From contig NZ_CAKTVU010000011.1 in assembly GCF_934630535.1 (NCBI RefSeq), positions 1 to 64,000 on the forward strand: 64,000 nucleotides of DNA. Direction: 5' to 3'. This stretch comes from an uncultured Senegalimassilia sp. (GTDB taxonomy: Bacteria > Actinomycetota > Coriobacteriia > Coriobacteriales > Eggerthellaceae). The translations under genes and the position numbers were made by a program. Below are positions 17,712-25,697 of this stretch, one piece after another. How positions within the stretch are numbered: position 1 is the first letter of the stretch; each line of letters opens with the position of its first letter. Below the pieces are notes generated by a model that saw only the letters and a list, made by a program, of their open reading frames with translations, was not told the DNA's origin and ran no database searches.

Positions 17712-18659
17712 ATGGCGAAGATCAAGACGAAGGCCCTGGCGCGCCATCGCCGCCTCATCCTGGATCGCGGAGTGCGCTGGGCGGTGCAGATCGCGTTCTT
17801 CATAGCGTTCCCCGCCGTGTTCAGCGCAGCGTTCAACGGCGTGAAATACGCATTTACCCAGATCGGCGCCATGCAGCCGATCGGACTGAGCGCTTTTATC
17901 GTCACATTGGCGGCGGTGCTGGCGTTCACCGTGGTGTTCGGCCGCTTCTTTTGCGGCTATGCCTGCGCGTTCGGAACGCTGGGCGATGCCCTGTTCGCCT
18001 TGTTCTCCCCCGTGCGCAAGAAGCTGGGCATCGGCGCCAGGAAACCGCTCCTGCCCCCGAAGCTGCAGCGTGCGCTGCAGCTGCTGAAATACCTGGTGCT
18101 GGTCGCCATCTGCGGGCTGTGCGTCGCGGGCTCGTGGTCGAGCGTCTCGGGGTACAGCCCCTGGACGGCGTTCGCGGGCATCATCGCCGGCAACGTCGAC
18201 GGCGTTGCGACGGGCGCGTTCGCCATCCTCGGCGCCATCGCGCTTGGCATGCTGTTCGTGGAGCGTTTCTTCTGCCAGTTCCTCTGCCCGCTCGGCGCGG
18301 TGTTCAGCCTGCTGCCGGTGCTCCCCTTCTCCGCTTTCCGCCGCGATACCGCGCGCTGCGCGAAGGGGTGCGGGCTGTGCAAGCGTTCGTGCCCGGTATC
18401 GGTGCACCCCGATCCCGATGCGCTTGCCGCGGGCGAGTGCATCTCGTGCGGCCGATGCGCCGACGGATGCCCTCTGGAAAACGTGGCGATGCTGCGCGTG
18501 CCCAATCCGAACACTACGGTGATGTCGGAGCTCGCGGAAGCGCCCGGCGCCAAGAAAGCCCAGGTCAAGAAATATCTTGTGCGTCTACGCGGCACCGAAA
18601 TCCCCTTGGTGCTGGTCAAGGCCGCAGCGCTTTTCGCGTTGTGCTGGTTGTTCATATAG
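17712..18659 (+). CDS. NapH/NosR-like membrane polyferredoxin
   Basis: 315 residues with about five TM helices. Two membrane-proximal cysteine motifs, FFCGYACAFG and FFCQFLCPLGAV, are typical of the NapH/NosR/YccM/RdxA class. Two C-terminal [4Fe-4S] motifs follow: CAKGCGLCKRSCP (first spacing three residues instead of two) and CISCGRCADGCP. In that class the protein passes electrons between the quinone pool and periplasmic or extracytoplasmic acceptors. Here it sits between FMN_bind genes and apbE, so it probably reduces the covalently bound flavins. Start ATG 17712, two bases after the preceding stop; an ATG at 17700 is a less likely alternative because no spaced ribosome site precedes it. 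Confidence 0.9.
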   Translation: MAKIKTKALARHRRLILDRGVRWAVQIAFFIAFPAVFSAAFNGVKYAFTQIGAMQPIGLSAFIVTLAAVLAFTVVFGRFFCGYACAFGTLGDALFALFSPVRKKLGIGARKPLLPPKLQRALQLLKYLVLVAICGLCVAGSWSSVSGYSPWTAFAGIIAGNVDGVATGAFAILGAIALGMLFVERFFCQFLCPLGAVFSLLPVLPFSAFRRDTARCAKGCGLCKRSCPVSVHPDPDALAAGECISCGRCADGCPLENVAMLRVPNPNTTVMSELAEAPGAKKAQVKKYLVRLRGTEIPLVLVKAAALFALCWLFI

Positions 18660-18680
18660 GAAACGAAAAGGATTTGGTCG

Positions 18681-19745
18681 ATGGAGAACGGAACGCTCTC
18701 GCGCCGAAGGTTTCTCATGCTTGCGGCGGGCTCGATGTGCGCGATGGCCGCGCCCGCATGGCTGGCAGGCTGCTCGGCGGGGCAAGACGACGAAAACGAC
18801 GGCGCGACCGCAAACGACGGAGCCGATAGCGCAGCTTACGAGGTCCAATCCCTCACGCTGTTCCTATTCGACACCGTCATCCAGATCAGCGCGTTGTGCG
18901 CGCCCGAGCTGATGGACCGCATCTCCGAGCGCTGCCAGTTCTTCGAAGACCGCTTCTCGCGCACGAAGGAAGGCAGCGACATCTGGAACATCAACCAGGC
19001 GCACGGTGCGCCGGTGGAGGTCTCCGAGGAAACGGCGCGATGTATCGAGGCATCGCTTGCGTATTCCGAGGCTTCGGGCGGCCTGTTCGACATCAGCATC
19101 GGCGCCGTTTCCAGCCTCTGGGATTTCGTCGAGGGCGTCAAACCCGACGACGAAGCGATCGAAGAAGCGGTCAAGCACGTCGACTACCGCGCGATCTCGG
19201 TCGACGGCACCACGGTGACGCTCTCCGACCCCGACGCGATGCTCGACCTTGGCGGCATCGCAAAGGGGTTCATCACCGATGACTTGGTCTCCATGTTGCG
19301 GGAAGCAGGCTGCAAAAGCGCCATGCTCTCCCTGGGAGGCAATGTCTACGTGCTGGGGGAAAGCTTCCGCGGCGACGACTGGAACGTTGGCGTGCAAGAC
19401 CCGAACGGCACGGCGAACGACGTGATCGCAAGCATTCCGGCACGCGATAAATCCCTGGTCACGAGCGGGCTGTACGAGCGTAGCTTCACCGTTGGCGATG
19501 TGCTGTACTACCACATCCTCGACCCGCGCACGGGATACCCGGTGAAGACGGACCTGGCAAGCGCCTCGATCGTGTCCGACAGCTCCACCGATGGCGATGC
19601 GTATTCCACCACGCTGTTTTTGATGGGCCACGACAAGGCCATGGAACTGCTGAACTCCGATGAGCGCTTCAGCGGCCTGCTGGTGGATATGAACGATACG
19701 GCCACGGCGTCGGACGGCTCCGGGTTCACGCTCCTGAGCGAATAG
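18681..19745 (+). CDS. apbE: FAD:protein FMN transferase (Tat lipoprotein)
   Basis: 354 residues. A twin-arginine signal (LSRRRFLMLAAG) plus lipobox (AWLAGC, Cys31) indicates an exported lipoprotein. Family motifs are LDLGGIAKGFITD, SLGGNVYVLG, the Mg/FAD-binding HILDPRTGYPV and the SSTDGDAYSTTLFLMG region. The enzyme splits FAD and transfers FMN to the threonine of S/T-G-A-T-type motifs in exported FMN_bind proteins. Substrates are encoded immediately upstream. AAAAGGA precedes the ATG at 18681. Confidence 0.95.
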   Translation: MENGTLSRRRFLMLAAGSMCAMAAPAWLAGCSAGQDDENDGATANDGADSAAYEVQSLTLFLFDTVIQISALCAPELMDRISERCQFFEDRFSRTKEGSDIWNINQAHGAPVEVSEETARCIEASLAYSEASGGLFDISIGAVSSLWDFVEGVKPDDEAIEEAVKHVDYRAISVDGTTVTLSDPDAMLDLGGIAKGFITDDLVSMLREAGCKSAMLSLGGNVYVLGESFRGDDWNVGVQDPNGTANDVIASIPARDKSLVTSGLYERSFTVGDVLYYHILDPRTGYPVKTDLASASIVSDSSTDGDAYSTTLFLMGHDKAMELLNSDERFSGLLVDMNDTATASDGSGFTLLSE

Positions 19746-19762
19746 AAGGAGGCAGATGCAAC

Positions 19763-20164
19763 ATGACGGTTGCTCAAAAGAAGGCATACAGGCGAATGAG
19801 GCTCAACGTCGTTGCGGTGCTGGTCATTGTGGCGGTCGCGTTGGCCGTCGCCGCAGCCGCCAACGCCCTCGGCAGCGCGGTGGACGCGCGGACCGCCGTC
19901 ATCCAAGATGCCGACGGCAACACCTTCACGATGCCGCTTTCCCAAGATGACGTCCTTACGGTGGCTTCGAGCGCCGGCACGAACGTGATCGAGGTGCAAG
20001 CGGGCAAGGTGCGCGTGAGCGAGGCGGATTGCCCCAACCAAGACTGCGTCGAGCAGGGCTGGATCTCTAAAGCGGGCCAGCAAATCGTGTGCCTTCCGCA
20101 TAAGCTCGTCGTGAACATAACGGATGAGGACGCCGCATCGGCCTACGATGTCGTCGGGCAATAG
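19763..20164 (+). CDS. NusG domain II protein (EetA-like)
   Basis: 133 residues. One N-terminal TM (about 15-36) is followed by a small extracytoplasmic NusG_II-type beta domain with two cysteines flanking a conserved block (CPNQDC ... GWISKAGQQIVCLPHKLVV). Proteins of this type are commonly encoded beside Gx-family membrane proteins; from memory the Listeria/Enterococcus EetA protein is of this kind. AAGGAGG precedes the ATG. It is 18 bases upstream of the Gx-EcfT fusion. Its molecular role is unknown; an accessory role in flavin-based electron transfer is inferred from context. Confidence 0.8.
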   Translation: MTVAQKKAYRRMRLNVVAVLVIVAVALAVAAAANALGSAVDARTAVIQDADGNTFTMPLSQDDVLTVASSAGTNVIEVQAGKVRVSEADCPNQDCVEQGWISKAGQQIVCLPHKLVVNITDEDAASAYDVVGQ

Positions 20165-20182
20165 CGGGTCGGACGCTTCGCT

Positions 20183-21571
20183 ATGGCCGTAAATCCCCGC
20201 ATCATCGCCACTCAGCGCCTTGCGCGCATCTCGCTTTTGAGCGCGCTCGCGCTTGTCCTGAGCTATATCGAGACGATGATCCCGCTCCCCGTGGCGCTGC
20301 CGGGCGTGAAGCTCGGCCTGGCGAACGTGGCGGTGGTGGTGGCGCTCCTAGGGATCGACGTGCGCGCCGCGGCCGCAGTCGCGGTGGTGAAAGTGGTGGC
20401 ATCAGGCTTCCTGTTCGGGTCGCCGACGATGCTCATGTACAGCCTGGGCGGCACGGCGCTCGCGTTCGCGGGGAGCGCGGCGATATCCCTGATCCCCGGC
20501 TTGGGCGCGGTGGCGACGTGCATGGTGGCGGCGATTTTGCATAATGCGGGCCAGATCGCGGTCGCCGCCCTGCTGCTGGGAACGCCATCGGTCCTGCTGA
20601 GCTTGCCGCCGCTCGCTTTGGCGGCATGCGCCACAGGCTTCGTCACGGGCGCCGTCGCAACGGGCGTGCTGGCGTCGCAGCCCGACAACCCATATGCAGC
20701 CGAAAGCATCGAAATCCCGCGGCCCCGCATGAATAGGCGCGCGCCTTCGAGCGGTAACGGCTTCACGCCGCTTGCCGCCGGCGTTGCGACGTTTGGAGCC
20801 TATCGCCCCGGAACGACGACGGCCCACAAGCTGGACCCACGCGCGAAGATCGTATTCGCGGCGCTGTTCATCGCGACGGCATTCGTCGCGCAAGGTGCGC
20901 CGGCATTGCTTTTCCTGCTTGCGGCCGCCATGGCCGTGCAGGCGGCCTCCGGTTCGAGCGCGCATGCGGCGCTGCGCTCCTTGAAGCCGTTCGCATGGCT
21001 TATCGCCTTCGTCCTGGTGTTCGATACGCTGTTCGTGAACTCGGGCGATGTCATCTGGTGCGCAGGCCCGGCGACGATCACCGCGGGCGGGGTATCATGC
21101 GCGATCGAGAACGTGCTGCGCTTCGTCTGCGTGCTGCTGGGCACATCGGCGCTCATGACCACCACGTCGCCGACGCAGCTCACCGACGGGTTCTCGCTGA
21201 TGCTACGCCCCTTGGACCGCTTCGGCGTACGGACGGCGTCCGCCGGCTTGGCCATGAGCATGACATTGCGCTTCATCCCCACGCTGACGAAGGAGTTCAA
21301 CAGGGTGTGCGTCGCCCAGATGTCGCGCGGCGCCGATTTCGCAAACGGCGGCGTGCTGCAGCGCGGCCTTGCGCTCGTATCCGCCCTCGTCCCCATGTTC
21401 GCCAGCGCTCTGCGCCGGTCGGAATCGCTCGCGTATGCGGTCGAGGCGCGTGCGTTCGGGGCCGTCGACGCTTCGCGGACCTGCCTGCGCGGCTACCGCC
21501 TTCGAGGTATCGACTGGGCGGCCCTTGCGCTGGCGGCGGCGCTCCTTCTCATCGAGCTGGCGTTGCGATGA
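20183..21571 (+). CDS. Gx-family (EetB-like) / EcfT fusion membrane protein
   Basis: 462 residues. Residues 1-170 form a Gx-transporter/'heptaprenyl diphosphate synthase component I' domain, an S-component-like bundle of about five TMs (YIETMIPLPVALPGVKLGLANV). Residues ~200-462 are an EcfT/CbiQ-type transmembrane subunit with YRPGTTTAHKLDPRAKI and the paired coupling motifs SRGADF and EARAFG. EcfT normally pairs with two ABC ATPases; none is encoded nearby. In Firmicutes extracellular-electron-transfer loci, separate Gx and EcfT-like (FmnA) proteins are involved in flavin export/assembly, so this fusion may supply FAD to ApbE. The start at 20183 has only a weak ribosome site. Confidence 0.85.
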   Translation: MAVNPRIIATQRLARISLLSALALVLSYIETMIPLPVALPGVKLGLANVAVVVALLGIDVRAAAAVAVVKVVASGFLFGSPTMLMYSLGGTALAFAGSAAISLIPGLGAVATCMVAAILHNAGQIAVAALLLGTPSVLLSLPPLALAACATGFVTGAVATGVLASQPDNPYAAESIEIPRPRMNRRAPSSGNGFTPLAAGVATFGAYRPGTTTAHKLDPRAKIVFAALFIATAFVAQGAPALLFLLAAAMAVQAASGSSAHAALRSLKPFAWLIAFVLVFDTLFVNSGDVIWCAGPATITAGGVSCAIENVLRFVCVLLGTSALMTTTSPTQLTDGFSLMLRPLDRFGVRTASAGLAMSMTLRFIPTLTKEFNRVCVAQMSRGADFANGGVLQRGLALVSALVPMFASALRRSESLAYAVEARAFGAVDASRTCLRGYRLRGIDWAALALAAALLLIELALR

Positions 21572-21799
21572 TCGGCTCGATCCGCTTCGCCGATACCGGC
21601 ACGACCGGCCCCAAACGAAGGAGCAGGAGCCGGCGCGGTTGATACGAGGTTGACGCGAGGGAGATGCGAAGCCGTTCTGTTGAAGTCCGGGCTATCCGGT
21701 TCGGAACCGCTGCATTTGGCGCGAAGGGGGTGCCGGGGAAACGCACCAGGAACGCATGCCCAGGGGCGGACCGCCGCGTTTGCCGCAAGCGGGACAGCC

Positions 21800-22276
21800 T
21801 TATGCCTGCTTGTCGGTTTTCACCACGAAGCCGAAGTAGATGATATGCCCGATCCACACCGCCGCCAGGATGATGCGCCCGGCGGGGACGCGGCCCATCA
21901 ATGCGAAGCCGACCGCCAGAAGCACCGTCACCGGGACGAGGATGGTCAGCTTAGCGCACAGCGTCATGGAGCGCTTGGTCACGTAACCCTCCAGCACCTG
22001 CTTGTACACCTTCGTGCCCTTGAACCAATCGTTCAGACGCGTGGAGCTGCGGGCGAAGCAGAACGCCGCCACCAGGATGAACGGCGTGGTGGGCAGGATC
22101 GGCAGCACCACGCCGGCCATCCCCAACGCAAAGCACAGGAAGCCGCCAACGGCCCAGAAGGTTTGGCTGACACGGTGGCTACCGCCCGAGCATGCCGTTT
22201 CCGCCGATCGGACGGCATCGGAATATGCCGGGCCGGAAGACGCCGCCTGCTCGATCAAGGCAATCTGCTCGTTCAC
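21800..22276 (-). CDS. YbaN-family (DUF454) inner membrane protein
   Basis: 158 residues. The family core FWAVGGFLCFALGMAGVVLPILPTTPF, ARSSTRLNDWF and the basic SMTLCAKL stretch are clear, with three to four TM helices. An N-terminal extension of about 35 residues is not part of the usual family. The start is GTG at 22276 with a poor ribosome site, so a slightly shorter form is possible. The gene is convergent with the flavin operon and divergent from rubrerythrin. Function of the family is unknown. Confidence 0.85.
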   Translation of the reverse strand: MNEQIALIEQAASSGPAYSDAVRSAETACSGGSHRVSQTFWAVGGFLCFALGMAGVVLPILPTTPFILVAAFCFARSSTRLNDWFKGTKVYKQVLEGYVTKRSMTLCAKLTILVPVTVLLAVGFALMGRVPAGRIILAAVWIGHIIYFGFVVKTDKQA

Positions 22277-22589
22277 GTCTCACGCTCGCTAACTGTTTCT
22301 AATCGCTAACAAATCCTGAGAAGTTTACCACGGGTTCTTCAGTGAGGCAACCAAGGCAAACTCTTTGGCGCCAGCTGTCTCCTATTATCGCCAGCGGCCG
22401 CCTTGAGCTATTCGGGCCACTCACCAGGCATCACGGCAAAACCCCGATCGAGCACGGATCAACGGCTTCGCTTTAAGGCAGACTGCGTCGTTTTGCTCGG
22501 CCCCGGCAACCGCGTCCCATGATGGCCACATTGAAGTTACCCGCGGCTATCCGTGTGGCGGTTGTGCGGAGCCGGGCGGTTGCGGGCGA
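22277..22589. other. Divergent intergenic region without a gene
   Basis: Separates the ybaN-like and rubrerythrin genes. Nothing beyond the rubrerythrin promoter at its right end was recognised; frames here are short and unsupported. Confidence 0.5.
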
Positions 22590-22596
22590 TTGACGC

Positions 22597-22648
22597 TTGC
22601 GCTCGAACGGGAGGCCGAGTATTCTATAGCTATTGAGATTGATTCTCA
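22597..22648 (+). promoter_or_regulatory. Rubrerythrin promoter with Fur/PerR-like box
   Basis: TTGCGC (22597-22602), 17-base spacer, TATTCT (22620-22625). The near-palindrome TGAGATTGATTCTCA (22634-22648) sits at the expected transcription start, in the 7-1-7 layout of Fur-family operators, with the AT-rich tract extending to TTAA. Repression by a Fur/PerR-type metalloregulator is inferred. Confidence 0.55.
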
Positions 22649-22696
22649 TTAACGATTCCGCCAGAACCACTACTTCAGACGAGAAGGAGTATCACC

Positions 22697-23308
22697 ATGA
22701 ATAAGCGCACCGAGCTGCCCACCGCAGAGAATTCCTCCAACTTCAACCGCGTCGCCGGCGCCACCTGCCAGGTCGGCACCACGCTGGAGAACCTGAAGGC
22801 CGCCGTGTGCGGCGAGACGGGCGCTTCCGCCAAGTACGCCGCCTGCGCCAAGCTTGCCAAGGAGAAGGGCTACGAGCAGCTGGGCCGCCTGTGGGAGGCC
22901 ACCAGCGCCGCCGAGCAGGTGCACATCCGCCTGGAGGCCGGCCTGGTCGAGGAGCTTGAGCCGGGCTACGAGCGCCCCACGGCCGACGCCCCCGAGCTGG
23001 AGGAGATCGACCTGAACCTGATCGCCTCCGCCAACGGCGAGATCTTCGAGACCTCCGACATGTACCCGGGCTTCATCGCGAAGGCCCAGGAGGAGGGCAA
23101 CGACAAGGCCGTCCAGGTGTTCACCAAGGCCAAGCTGGCCGAGGCCGTGCACGCCGAGCTGTACCTGCAGGCGTACAACAACATCGACGCCGCCGATGAC
23201 GACTCCTACTTCCTGTGCCCGGGCTGCGGCTACATCGAGAAGGGTTCCGCCGCCCCCGAGAACTGCCCCATCTGCGGCGCTCCCGCCAAGGTGTTCAAGC
23301 AGTTCTAA
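22697..23308 (+). CDS. Rubrerythrin
   Basis: 203 residues. An N-terminal ferritin-like four-helix domain carries the di-iron ligands in helices around EATSAAEQVHIRLE and KAKLAEAVHAELYLQA. A C-terminal rubredoxin-like domain has two Cys pairs, CPGCG and CPICG. It reduces hydrogen peroxide in anaerobes. AAGGAGTATCACC precedes the ATG. Codon use is strongly biased (almost exclusively C/G-ending optimal codons), suggesting high expression. It has its own promoter and terminator. Confidence 0.95.
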   Translation: MNKRTELPTAENSSNFNRVAGATCQVGTTLENLKAAVCGETGASAKYAACAKLAKEKGYEQLGRLWEATSAAEQVHIRLEAGLVEELEPGYERPTADAPELEEIDLNLIASANGEIFETSDMYPGFIAKAQEEGNDKAVQVFTKAKLAEAVHAELYLQAYNNIDAADDDSYFLCPGCGYIEKGSAAPENCPICGAPAKVFKQF

Positions 23309-23331
23309 GCTGCAGGCAAACGATTCGAGAA

Positions 23332-23355
23332 GGCCGCCCACCGGGCGGCCTTTTT
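23332..23355 (+). terminator. Rubrerythrin terminator
   Basis: GGCCGCCC-ACC-GGGCGGCC followed by TTTTT, 23 bases past the stop codon. Confidence 0.92.
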
Positions 23356-23416
23356 GCTACCGAGCGACTCCACGCGGGCGGCTCGCACGCGGGGATTCAT
23401 CCGAAGGTACCTGCTT

Positions 23417-23545
23417 TGATAAGAACAAGGCAAGTAGATGATAAGTACGTGATAAGTAGAATCAGCGACTCGGAATTGCGTTTTCCCAGGTCAAACGATT
23501 TCGGCACCAAAGCAAGCCGCGAAAATGTAATTGAGTGATAAGAAG
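23417..23545. repeat. Four TGATAAG-type direct repeats
   Basis: TGATAAGAAC (23417), TGATAAGTAC (23439), TGATAAGTAG (23450) and TGATAAGAAG (23536). The second and third are 11 bases apart, one helical turn. The tract is AT-rich and lies between two converging genes. No gene is seen here. Confidence 0.5.
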
Positions 23546-23560
23546 AAACCAGCATCGCAC

Positions 23561-23588
23561 AGGCGGCCGCCCGATCGGGCGGCCGCCT
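23561..23588 (-). terminator. 28-bp perfect palindrome, possible terminator
   Basis: AGGCGGCCGCCCGA and TCGGGCGGCCGCCT are exact reverse complements with no loop bases. It lies just past the phosphoesterase stop. No T-run on either strand. Confidence 0.45.
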
Positions 23589-23594
23589 CGCTAT

Positions 23595-24119
23595 CTACTT
23601 CCCCATTTCCAGCAGCACCTCGCCGTCGAGCGATTCCACGCGGGCGGCGCGCACGCGGCCCGCTTCCAGCTCGATGAAGCCGACCGATGCCGGGAACCCG
23701 CCGCGCGGGCGGCTGCAGCTTCCCGGGCAGATGAGCAGGCTGGCCGGATACGCATCGCGTCCGGTGAGGATCTCGGGGATGTGAGTGTGCCCGTGCACGC
23801 ACACCTGCGGCAACGGGTCGCCCGGCGCAATGGCGCGCGATCCGTTGAAGCCGATGCGCACGTCGTTGGGGTAGTGAGCCACCAGAAAGCGCACGCCGTC
23901 GATGACCGGATAAGCGAACCGCGTCACGTTCTTGCCGTACTCGTCATAGTCGTTATTGCCCAGCACCGCCGTGGTGGGCGCCATGATCTGCAGCTCGCGC
24001 AAAATGCCGGGGTCGCAGATATCGCCCGCATGGATGATGTGATTGCAATACGCCAAAGCGCCCAGCGCCGCATCGGGCAGGCATCCATGCGTGTCGGAAA
24101 TCAAGCCAACCAGCTTCAT
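23595..24119 (-). CDS. YfcE/MJ0936-type metallophosphoesterase
   Basis: 174 residues. The calcineurin-like metal-binding motifs appear in order: LISDTHG, HAGDICD, LGNND, HYP and CVHGHTHIPE. The length and compact layout match YfcE/MJ0936 cytoplasmic phosphodiesterases acting on small phosphodiesters; the physiological substrate is unknown. AAGGAGTCGC precedes the ATG at 24119. Confidence 0.9.
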   Translation of the reverse strand: MKLVGLISDTHGCLPDAALGALAYCNHIIHAGDICDPGILRELQIMAPTTAVLGNNDYDEYGKNVTRFAYPVIDGVRFLVAHYPNDVRIGFNGSRAIAPGDPLPQVCVHGHTHIPEILTGRDAYPASLLICPGSCSRPRGGFPASVGFIELEAGRVRAARVESLDGEVLLEMGK

Positions 24120-24172
24120 AGTGCGACTCCTTCTTCTAACGCGCCGCGGACGGGTGGAACACGGGGACGCCC

Positions 24173-25612
24173 CTACTCTTTCTCCACCAGATCGATCAAA
24201 TCTTGGTGCGAGTGAATGTCCAGCTTCGCGTATATGTGTTTGACGTGGGCTTTTACCGTGTTGCGCGATACCACCAGCTGCTCCTGGATGTAGGCGCGGT
24301 CGCGGCCGCGCGCGAGCATCTGGAACACCTCGAGCTCGCGCGGGGTCAGGCCGTACTGGCTTGCCAGCGCCTGACAGCGCTCATCAAACGTCTCCTTCGG
24401 TGCTTCCACCACGGCAGTTTCCACCGGTGTCACGCCGTCGATGGCCTCGCGGAAGCTGAAGTTCTTCAGCCCGATAAGCGCGTACCCCACGAACAGCAGT
24501 ACCAGCACGGCCGCGAACACGTCGAACAGCGGCGTGCCCATACCGGCCAACGTGTTGGCGTGCACGCCCACGGCCGCGCCCAGCGTGGTGCCCAGGCTTG
24601 ACACGCCCCGGCCCCAGGCAAACGCCGCCACTGCACCGCGGCTGTTGCGCGACGCCACCGCAATAAGCACCAGCCACGCCACCATGTCGAACAGCGTGTT
24701 GCCCGTGCTCAGCAACAGCACTGTTGCCGTTTTCGACCCTTCAATTTGCATGGTCATGGCAAGGAATCCCGCCACGATGAACAGCACCGACACTTGCACC
24801 AGCAGGTCGGTGGGGAACCGTTTGCTGGACAGCAGCACCCAAATGGCCACCACCGCCACAGGCAGGATCACGAAGAACGACGACAGCGGCGCGCCGTCAA
24901 CCTCGCCGAAACGCAGCGAGCAGCCAAACGCCACACGGAACAGGAACAGGCACACGAACAGCTGACTGGCCAGCGGCAGAAACGACGACGGGCGCGTGAC
25001 GGAAAAGTCGTGCGGCGCTTCGCCGGCCTGCGTTTCCTCGAACACCGGACGCGCGTCGCGCCACGAAAGCGCCCACGCCGCAAACGGCGCCACCAGGAAA
25101 AACAGCATGCCGAACCATACGGGCAGCAGCCACGCGAACGCCGAGGCCGCGCACTGCACCACAAACGCCAGCGGCACCAACACGCTGGCTTGCGCAAGAG
25201 ACAACCGCGAAGCAGCAATGCCCGCAACAAGAATGCACCACGCGCGGCCAACAGCAAGCGCGCACGATGCCAAGACCAGCAGTGGAACACCACCAAGCCC
25301 CAGCGCCAACGGCAACGTGCACCCCAGCGCCAATAATGCAAGCGCACCGATGTTCAGCGCATTCACGCGCAAAACCGCAGGTCGGAAGGTTGCAACAAGG
25401 CCCAGCGCTATCAACGCCACCGCATGCGACGTCACAGAAATGTCGCGCGCATAGGCGAACACGGCATCGAAGCCGGGGAACACCGAAACGTTCATGAACG
25501 ATGTGGTGGCAAACGCCAGCGAAAGCGCGGCGAACGAACGCCAAAACGCCGGCGTGAACAAGTCGCGCACGTTAGCGCGGCCGGCTTCGGTATGCAGCTT
25601 CTTATCGGTCAT
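24173..25612 (-). CDS. Membrane-bound LuxR-family regulator
   Basis: 479 residues. The first ~390 residues hold about twelve hydrophobic helices resembling an MFS-like sensor, and the C-terminal ~65 residues are a LuxR/GerE helix-turn-helix (YGLTPRELEVFQMLARGRDRAYI ... VSRNTVKAHVKHIYAKLDIHSHQDLI). This architecture is characteristic of Eggerthellaceae, where such genes sit beside Tat-exported flavoprotein reductases and are thought to induce them in response to the substrate. The reductase operon lies next to it on the same strand. There is no Shine-Dalgarno site; TAGAAT at 25619-25624 (minus) is six bases before the ATG, so the mRNA may be leaderless. Confidence 0.9.
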   Translation of the reverse strand: MTDKKLHTEAGRANVRDLFTPAFWRSFAALSLAFATTSFMNVSVFPGFDAVFAYARDISVTSHAVALIALGLVATFRPAVLRVNALNIGALALLALGCTLPLALGLGGVPLLVLASCALAVGRAWCILVAGIAASRLSLAQASVLVPLAFVVQCAASAFAWLLPVWFGMLFFLVAPFAAWALSWRDARPVFEETQAGEAPHDFSVTRPSSFLPLASQLFVCLFLFRVAFGCSLRFGEVDGAPLSSFFVILPVAVVAIWVLLSSKRFPTDLLVQVSVLFIVAGFLAMTMQIEGSKTATVLLLSTGNTLFDMVAWLVLIAVASRNSRGAVAAFAWGRGVSSLGTTLGAAVGVHANTLAGMGTPLFDVFAAVLVLLFVGYALIGLKNFSFREAIDGVTPVETAVVEAPKETFDERCQALASQYGLTPRELEVFQMLARGRDRAYIQEQLVVSRNTVKAHVKHIYAKLDIHSHQDLIDLVEKE

Positions 25613-25618
25613 GCCCGC

Positions 25619-25624
25619 ATTCTA
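25619..25624 (-). promoter_or_regulatory. -10 element giving a probable leaderless LuxR transcript
   Basis: Minus-strand TAGAAT ends seven bases before the A of the initiating ATG (25612), so transcription would start at or beside the start codon. A convincing -35 is not visible. Confidence 0.35.
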
Positions 25625-25697
25625 TCATGGCGATATAGCGAAAGCGCCGTGCACCCAAAGGTGCGCGGCGCTTCATACGCTAACTTCCCGGCTGGCC

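Noticed and set aside
20690..20830. Frame error joining separate Gx and EcfT genes
   Set aside because: The linker is in frame and hydrophilic, with no internal start preceded by a good ribosome site, so a true fusion is more likely; still noted as a test in the findings.
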